A stretch of DNA of 9,172 bases. Source: Collinsella sp. (GTDB lineage: Bacteria > Actinomycetota > Coriobacteriia > Coriobacteriales > Coriobacteriaceae). A model generated the notes under the pieces. It saw nothing but the letters and a program-made list of their open reading frames with translations, ran no database searches and had not been told where the DNA came from. The position numbers and the translations under genes were made by a program. The stretch spans positions 1-9,172 of the forward strand of contig JAHHSP010000043.1 of NCBI GenBank assembly GCA_020025115.1, in the 5' to 3' direction. This document shows positions 5,080 to 9,172 of the stretch, piece after piece (the stretch's first letter is position 1; the number at the start of each line of letters is the position of its first letter).

Positions 5080-7092
5080 ATGATTCTCCTTGTCGATAAA
5101 ATCGAGAAATCCTTCGGTGCCCGCACCTTGTTCACGGGAGCCACGCTTCAGGTGAACGCCGGGGAGCGGTATGCCCTCGTCGGCCCCAATGGCGCGGGCA
5201 AGACGACGCTGCTCAAGATCATCATGGGCATCGACAGTCCCGACGCTGGTTCCGTTACCTTCGCCAAGGATGCAAATGTCGGCTATCTCGAGCAGGAAAC
5301 CAAGCTCGCCGGCGACAGCTCCGTCATCCGGGAGGTCATGGACGCCGCAATCGAGATCAAGACGATGGGCGAACGCGCTGCGGAGCTTCAGCTCAAAATC
5401 GCCGAAGCGGGAGAGTCTGGAGAGGTCCCCCAGGCCATGCTCGACGAGTATGGGCATGTTCAGGACCGCTTCGAGCGCTTGGGCGGCTACGAGCTTGAGA
5501 GCAATGCGCGTCAGATTCTCGCTGGCCTTGGATTCAAACCCACGGATTTCGATCAGCCTTGTTCCGAGTTTTCCGGCGGTTGGCAGATGCGCATCGCGCT
5601 CGCAAAACTCTTCCTTCGCCATCCTGATGTCCTTTTGCTCGACGAGCCGACGAACCATCTCGATCTTGAGAGCGTACAGTGGCTGCGCGGCTTCATCTCT
5701 GCCTACGACGGCGCCGTGCTGATCGTCTCGCACGACCGAGCCTTTATGGATGCTTGCGTCGATCACGTGGCGGCCCTGGAGAACCGTCGAATCACGACGT
5801 ATACCGGCAACTACAGCTCATATCTCAAGCAACGCGAGGACAACCTTGAGCAGATGCGCGCCAAGCGCGCCGCCCAGGAGCGCGAAATCGCCCACATGCA
5901 GGTGTTCGTGGACAAGTTCCGCTACAAGCCGACCAAGGCCGCCCAGGCGCAGGAGCGCATGAGGCGCATTGAGCAGATCAAGAGCGAGTTGGTCATCCTC
6001 CCCGAGGGCCACAAGCACGTGAACTTCAAGTTCCCCGATCCTCCGCGCTCGGGTGACATGGTCATCAAGCTCGAGGATTTCGCCAAGCGCTATGGCAGCA
6101 AGACCCTTTACGAGCACGCCGACCTGACGCTGTACCGCGGAGACCGCGTGGCACTCGTCGGCCCCAATGGAGCCGGTAAATCGACGCTGCTCAAGATGCT
6201 GATCGGGCAAGAGCCCCCCACCGAGGGCGTTCGCTCCCTCGGTACGAACGTCGGCGTGGCCTATTACGCCCAGCATCAGCTCGAGGGCCTCAAGGAGGGC
6301 AACACCGTTCTGCAGGAGATCGACTCGGTCGCGCCCGCATGGACGGTCCCCCAGCAGCGCAGCCTTTTGGGCGCATTCCTGTTCGCCGGCGAGGATGTGG
6401 ACAAGCGCGTCGGCGTGCTGTCCGGTGGCGAGCGGGCCCGCTTGGCGCTCGCCAAGATGCTGGTGGCTCCCGAGGCGCTGCTGTGCCTCGACGAGCCCAC
6501 CAACCATTTGGATATCGACTCCGTCGATATGCTCGAGAACGCTCTCAAAAGCTTCCCGGGCACGATCGTGCTCATCTCCCATGACGAGCACCTGGTGCGT
6601 GCCGTGGCGAACCGCGTAGTGGATATTCGCGATGGCAAGCTGACCGTATACGATGGCGATTACGATTACTACCTGTTCAAGCGCGAGGATCTGGCCGCCC
6701 GCGCCGCGGCGGGGGAGGCTCAATCCGAAAGCGCCCCTAAGCAGCAGGATCGGCAACGTACCGACGAGCCTCAGGCTCCATCGCCTCGAGAGGGCAAGAA
6801 GACCAAGGAGCAGAGGCGCGCCGAGGCCGCCGCTCGCGCCGAGCTCAACCGCCGTCTCAAGGGAACGAAGGATCGCCTCAAGAAGGTCGAGGCCGAACTT
6901 GATGTGAAGCGCGCCCGCTACGACGAGCTCATGGTGCTCATGGCCAGCGAGGAGCTTTACGCCGATCAGGATAAATTCAACGCGGCTCTCCTGGAGTACA
7001 ACGGGCTCAAGCAGGAGCTCCCGGCTCTCGAGGATGAGTGGCTTGAGCTCTCCACCACGATCGAGGAGGAGACCGCCCGTGGACTCGCGTAG
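5080..7092 (+). CDS. ABC-F family ATP-binding protein (YheS/YdiF-like translation factor)
   Basis: Soluble ATPase with two ABC domains and no membrane part. ABC-F proteins bind the ribosomal E site and act on stalled or slow ribosomes, and some confer antibiotic protection. I choose ATG 5080 (670 aa): GAGGG at 5070-5074 is well spaced, and MILLVDKIEKSFG is a natural N-terminus. An upstream in-frame GTG (5068) overlaps that ribosome site. Domain 1: Walker A GPNGAGKTT at 35-43, signature FSGGW 164-168, LLLDEPTNHLD 185-195. Linker with the tRNA-contacting motif QVFVDKFRYKPTKAAQAQ at 274-291. Domain 2: Walker A GPNGAGKST 361-369, signature LSGGE 447-451, DEPTNHLD 471-478. Catalytic glutamates are E189 and E472. 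A charged tail (about 540-575) leads into a C-terminal coiled coil (about 575-665), as in YheS/YdiF. Nothing here shows a resistance role; housekeeping is more likely. The next gene starts inside its 3' end. Confidence 0.95.
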   Translation: MILLVDKIEKSFGARTLFTGATLQVNAGERYALVGPNGAGKTTLLKIIMGIDSPDAGSVTFAKDANVGYLEQETKLAGDSSVIREVMDAAIEIKTMGERAAELQLKIAEAGESGEVPQAMLDEYGHVQDRFERLGGYELESNARQILAGLGFKPTDFDQPCSEFSGGWQMRIALAKLFLRHPDVLLLDEPTNHLDLESVQWLRGFISAYDGAVLIVSHDRAFMDACVDHVAALENRRITTYTGNYSSYLKQREDNLEQMRAKRAAQEREIAHMQVFVDKFRYKPTKAAQAQERMRRIEQIKSELVILPEGHKHVNFKFPDPPRSGDMVIKLEDFAKRYGSKTLYEHADLTLYRGDRVALVGPNGAGKSTLLKMLIGQEPPTEGVRSLGTNVGVAYYAQHQLEGLKEGNTVLQEIDSVAPAWTVPQQRSLLGAFLFAGEDVDKRVGVLSGGERARLALAKMLVAPEALLCLDEPTNHLDIDSVDMLENALKSFPGTIVLISHDEHLVRAVANRVVDIRDGKLTVYDGDYDYYLFKREDLAARAAAGEAQSESAPKQQDRQRTDEPQAPSPREGKKTKEQRRAEAAARAELNRRLKGTKDRLKKVEAELDVKRARYDELMVLMASEELYADQDKFNAALLEYNGLKQELPALEDEWLELSTTIEEETARGLA

Positions 7093-7375
7093 AGCGCTTG
7101 CCGTCGCCTTATCGCTTCTGGGCTTGGCTTTTAGATCGTTCGCATTCGTCCTATGTGCGCTGACGGTCGCACTGTGCTTCAACGGTGTTGCGACGATGCT
7201 CGGCATCGTCAGCTTCGTCGTCGACCTCACACGGGCGCTTCCGGACATCATCGCGGGCTACGGCTTGATCCCCACGCCCTTCGGAGGCGTGTTCCGTTTC
7301 GATTTCGCGGTCGTTGCGGCGGTGTGCTTCCTTGCAGATCACCTCCTCGGCCGCATCTCCCAAACAATCCACTAG
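7079..7375 (+). CDS. small hydrophobic membrane protein of unknown function (98 aa)
   Basis: I do not recognise a family. The start is GTG 7079, 8 nt after GGAGGA at 7065-7070. The reading frame overlaps the end of the ABC-F gene by 14 nt, which suggests translational coupling. The protein has a short basic N-terminus (MDSRR), one or two hydrophobic helices between about 6 and 49, a loop with GYGLIPTPFGG (60-70), and a further hydrophobic helix at about 74-90. No charged catalytic residues, cysteine pairs or signal-peptide cleavage site are apparent. Its stop codon TAG (7373-7375) overlaps the AGGAGG ribosome site of the following M50 protease, so the three genes look like one operon. A partner or regulator of that protease is a possibility from position alone. 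The gene is supported by its ribosome site, tight packing and clear hydrophobic pattern. Confidence 0.75.
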   Translation: MDSRRALAVALSLLGLAFRSFAFVLCALTVALCFNGVATMLGIVSFVVDLTRALPDIIAGYGLIPTPFGGVFRFDFAVVAAVCFLADHLLGRISQTIH

Positions 7376-7385
7376 GAGGCGTACG

Positions 7386-8090
7386 GTGAATTTCGACTAT
7401 CTGCTCGGCTTGCTCGCAAGCGCGGCGGCCGTGATCATCGGTATCGTGGTGCATGAGAGCGCGCATGCGCTGGCCGCCTACCTTTTGGGCGATCGCACCG
7501 CTCGATCCCAAGGGCGCATCTCTCTCAATCCACTTCGCCATATCGATCCCTTCGGCACCATAATGCTGCCTTTGATCATGATCTTGGCCGGTGGCCCCGT
7601 CTTTGCTTTTGCCAAGCCGGTTCCCATCTACCTCGGCAACCTCAAACATCCCAAGCGTGACGAGGTGGTGGTCTCCCTGGCGGGCCCTCTGAGCAATATC
7701 GCTCTCGCGGTGCTCGGTGCGCTTCTTTTACGCGGTCTTGCCAACGACCCCGCGTTGTTCGCAGGCGGCCTTGCACAGCATGGACTGGTGGCCCAGGTCG
7801 CGCCGCACTTGGTTCGTTTCTCGTTGGCGCTTGTGAGCGTCAATCTTTCCCTGGCGTTCTTCAACTTGATTCCGCTGCCACCGCTCGATGGCTCTTCGCT
7901 GCTCGTCCCGTTTCTCAAAGGGCGCGCTTTGCAGACGTATTACGAGGTCCAGCGCTACGCCATGCCCATTCTGATCGTTGTTTTGTATGTGTTGCCGAGC
8001 CTGCTGAACATCGATTTGATCGGCTGGTATTTCAGCATCACGGTCGATCCTTTGTATCTCAATCTCGTCAGCTTCGCTCTCGGCTTTTAA
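7386..8090 (+). CDS. minimal site-2 (M50) intramembrane metalloprotease, no PDZ or CBS domain
   Basis: Polytopic membrane zinc protease of the M50B type. GTG 7386 lies 6 nt after AGGAGG (7374-7379) and gives 234 aa; an upstream extension of the frame is not membrane-like and has no ribosome site. HESAH at 23-27 supplies H23, E24 and H27 of the HExxH motif within the first membrane helix. GRISLNPLRHIDPFGT (43-58) and FAKPVP (75-80) are conserved in the family. NLIPLPPLDGS at 160-170 supplies the third zinc ligand, D168. Further hydrophobic helices lie at about 56-74, 93-116, 137-163, 190-208 and 218-234. No PDZ or CBS segment is present, so substrate control must differ from RseP. Proteins of this type often sit beside scpA-scpB in Firmicutes and Actinobacteria. 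The physiological substrate is not known from the sequence. Confidence 0.93.
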   Translation: MNFDYLLGLLASAAAVIIGIVVHESAHALAAYLLGDRTARSQGRISLNPLRHIDPFGTIMLPLIMILAGGPVFAFAKPVPIYLGNLKHPKRDEVVVSLAGPLSNIALAVLGALLLRGLANDPALFAGGLAQHGLVAQVAPHLVRFSLALVSVNLSLAFFNLIPLPPLDGSSLLVPFLKGRALQTYYEVQRYAMPILIVVLYVLPSLLNIDLIGWYFSITVDPLYLNLVSFALGF

Positions 8091-8147
8091 CGTAGGTCGG
8101 TGCGCTAAACTCAATGTAAATGCGTTGTCCATATGAGAGGGGGTTGT

Positions 8148-8951
8148 ATGTCGTATCGCGTGTCAACGCAGGTCTATTCTGGTCCGTTTGACCTGCTGCT
8201 TCAGCTCGTGAGCAGGCAAAAGGTCGACATCGGCTCAATCTCCGTCTCCGAGGTCGCCGAGCAGTACCTCGCCGAGGTCGAGCGCCTCGAGGCCCTCGAC
8301 CTCGATGTCGCGAGCGATTTTCTGCTCGTGGCGGCAACCCTGCTCGACATCAAGGCCGCGTCGCTGGTCCCCGATGATGCGCCCAACGCCTCGGAGGACG
8401 ACGCTTTGGATGATGAGTTCTCGGGCTTGGACGCCGATTCCCTGCGAGAAGTGCTCATTCAGCGCCTCATAGCCTACAAGCAGTTCAAGGGTGCCGCCGG
8501 TGCGCTGGGGGCGCGCATGGAGTCCGAAAGCCGCATGCACCCGCGCGTCGCCGGCCCCGACCCCGAGTTTCTGAACTTGATGCCAGACTATCTCGCGGGA
8601 ATCACGCTGCGCGGCTTGGCCGTCATCTGCGCGGATTTGGACGGTAGGCGCGAGACGTTCCTACTCGAAGCCGAGCATGTCGCCCCCAGCCGCGTTCCCA
8701 TAGAGCTCACGGTGGCCTCGGTCGACCGCGTCACAATTTCGCGCCCACATCTCACGTTCCGTGAATTGTTGGACGGGGATGCGACTACGGAGCAGATCGT
8801 CGCAACGTTTCTCGCCATCCTCGAATTGGCTAAGCGCGGATCTGTCACGCTTGACCAAGACGAGAATTTCGGGACCATCCGCATCGACCGTGTCGAGGGC
8901 GCGCCCGAATACCGCCCCGAAGACGGTTCGCTTTTTGACGAGGAGGACTAA
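8148..8951 (+). CDS. scpA: segregation and condensation protein A (kleisin)
   Basis: Kleisin subunit of the bacterial SMC-ScpAB condensin, which compacts and segregates the chromosome. ATG 8148 (267 aa) is chosen over ATG 8133 because GAGAGGGGG (8136-8143) precedes it at 4 nt and the upstream ATG overlaps that site. The N-terminal part has the family core YSGPFDLLLQLVSRQKVDI (10-28), followed by helices to about 70 that bind the SMC neck. An acidic linker (about 75-98) and the ScpB-binding middle follow. The C-terminal winged helix at about 203-246 (FLAILELAKRGSVTLDQ at 221-237) binds the SMC head. Length is normal. The 57-nt gap before it holds only a weak -10 candidate (TAAACT, 8106-8111) with no -35. 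It could be transcribed with the M50 operon or separately. Confidence 0.95.
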   Translation: MSYRVSTQVYSGPFDLLLQLVSRQKVDIGSISVSEVAEQYLAEVERLEALDLDVASDFLLVAATLLDIKAASLVPDDAPNASEDDALDDEFSGLDADSLREVLIQRLIAYKQFKGAAGALGARMESESRMHPRVAGPDPEFLNLMPDYLAGITLRGLAVICADLDGRRETFLLEAEHVAPSRVPIELTVASVDRVTISRPHLTFRELLDGDATTEQIVATFLAILELAKRGSVTLDQDENFGTIRIDRVEGAPEYRPEDGSLFDEED

Positions 8952-9172
8952 TGGAGCATTTGAGTGAGCTTGAAGACGGCTCCATCAAGGGCGCTCTCGA
9001 GGCGCTGTTGCTTGTTTCGAGCGACCCCGTGAGCGCGAGCCAGCTTGCGAGCGTGCTCGGCTCGGCCCCCGGCGAGATCGCGTCCCTTCTGGCCGATCTC
9101 AAAGTCGAGTACGAGGAGGCCAATCGCGGGTTTCAGCTGCGCGAGGTGGCGGGGGGATGGCGCCTGTTCACC
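8951..9172 (+). CDS. scpB: segregation and condensation protein B, N-terminal part (truncated by window end)
   Basis: Second accessory subunit of SMC-ScpAB; ScpB dimers bind the kleisin ScpA. The ATG at 8951 overlaps the scpA stop by one base (TAATG), and AGGAGG at 8941-8946 inside scpA is its ribosome site, so translation is coupled. The 74 visible residues contain IKGALEALLLVSSDPVSAS (12-30), followed by QLASVLG and a helix with YEEANRGFQLREVAGGWRLF (54-73). This is the characteristic first winged helix of ScpB. The frame is open to the last base, so the gene continues beyond the window. Confidence 0.93.
   Translation, partial: MEHLSELEDGSIKGALEALLLVSSDPVSASQLASVLGSAPGEIASLLADLKVEYEEANRGFQLREVAGGWRLFT

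Noticed and set aside
5080..7092. Antibiotic resistance (ribosomal protection) determinant
   Set aside because: The protein has the YheS/YdiF-like layout with a C-terminal coiled coil and sits among core genes with the same base composition; nothing indicates an acquired resistance factor.
5818..7251. 477-codon open frame on the - strand under the ABC-F gene
   Set aside because: It lies opposite a clear two-domain ABC-F protein; its composition (long Leu/Gly/Glu runs) reflects the complement of the real codons.

Overview
The window is a stretch of bacterial core genome, all on the + strand, with a high G+C content (judged by eye). It holds eight protein genes, two of them cut by the window edges, and three tRNA genes. 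The order rseP-ispG-proS, a CAC-anticodon valine tRNA of actinobacterial type, scpA-scpB, frequent GTG starts and T-tract terminators together suggest an actinobacterium of class Coriobacteriia (Collinsella/Olsenella-like). That assignment is inferred from style and gene order, not from a database match. I see no transposase, integrase, CRISPR array, rRNA, phage gene or toxin-antitoxin pair.

Region 1 (1-2321): the 3' part of rseP, a PDZ-containing M50 intramembrane protease whose HExxH motif lies upstream of the window, followed 21 nt later by ispG (MEP isoprenoid pathway). The RseP has about 90 extra residues in its cytosolic loop, including a winged-helix-like segment. I consider this the most unusual protein feature here.

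Region 2 (2322-4266): proS, encoding bacterial-type prolyl-tRNA synthetase with an editing insertion. It has its own extended -10 promoter and an intrinsic terminator.

Region 3 (4267-5045): a tRNA island with Ala(GGC), a CAU tRNA (most likely Ile2) and Val(CAC), each followed by its own intrinsic terminator. The Ala and Val promoters share a 9-nt motif inside the -35/-10 spacer. Between the second and third tRNA lie about 250 nt without a convincing gene. They are rich in inverted repeats and end in a perfect 14-bp palindrome just upstream of the tRNA-Val promoter.

Region 4 (5080-8090): an apparent operon. An ABC-F translation factor overlaps by 14 nt a small unknown membrane protein, which is followed closely by a second, minimal M50 protease without PDZ.

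Region 5 (8148-9172): scpA and the start of scpB, whose stop and start codons overlap by one base. They encode the kleisin and accessory subunits of the SMC condensin.

Functionally the window combines translation (ProRS, tRNAs, ABC-F), regulated intramembrane proteolysis (two different M50 proteases), isoprenoid synthesis and chromosome segregation. No complete novel system is visible. The items most worth a second look are the RseP insertion, the small membrane protein paired with the minimal M50 protease, and the tRNA promoter and intergenic structure.
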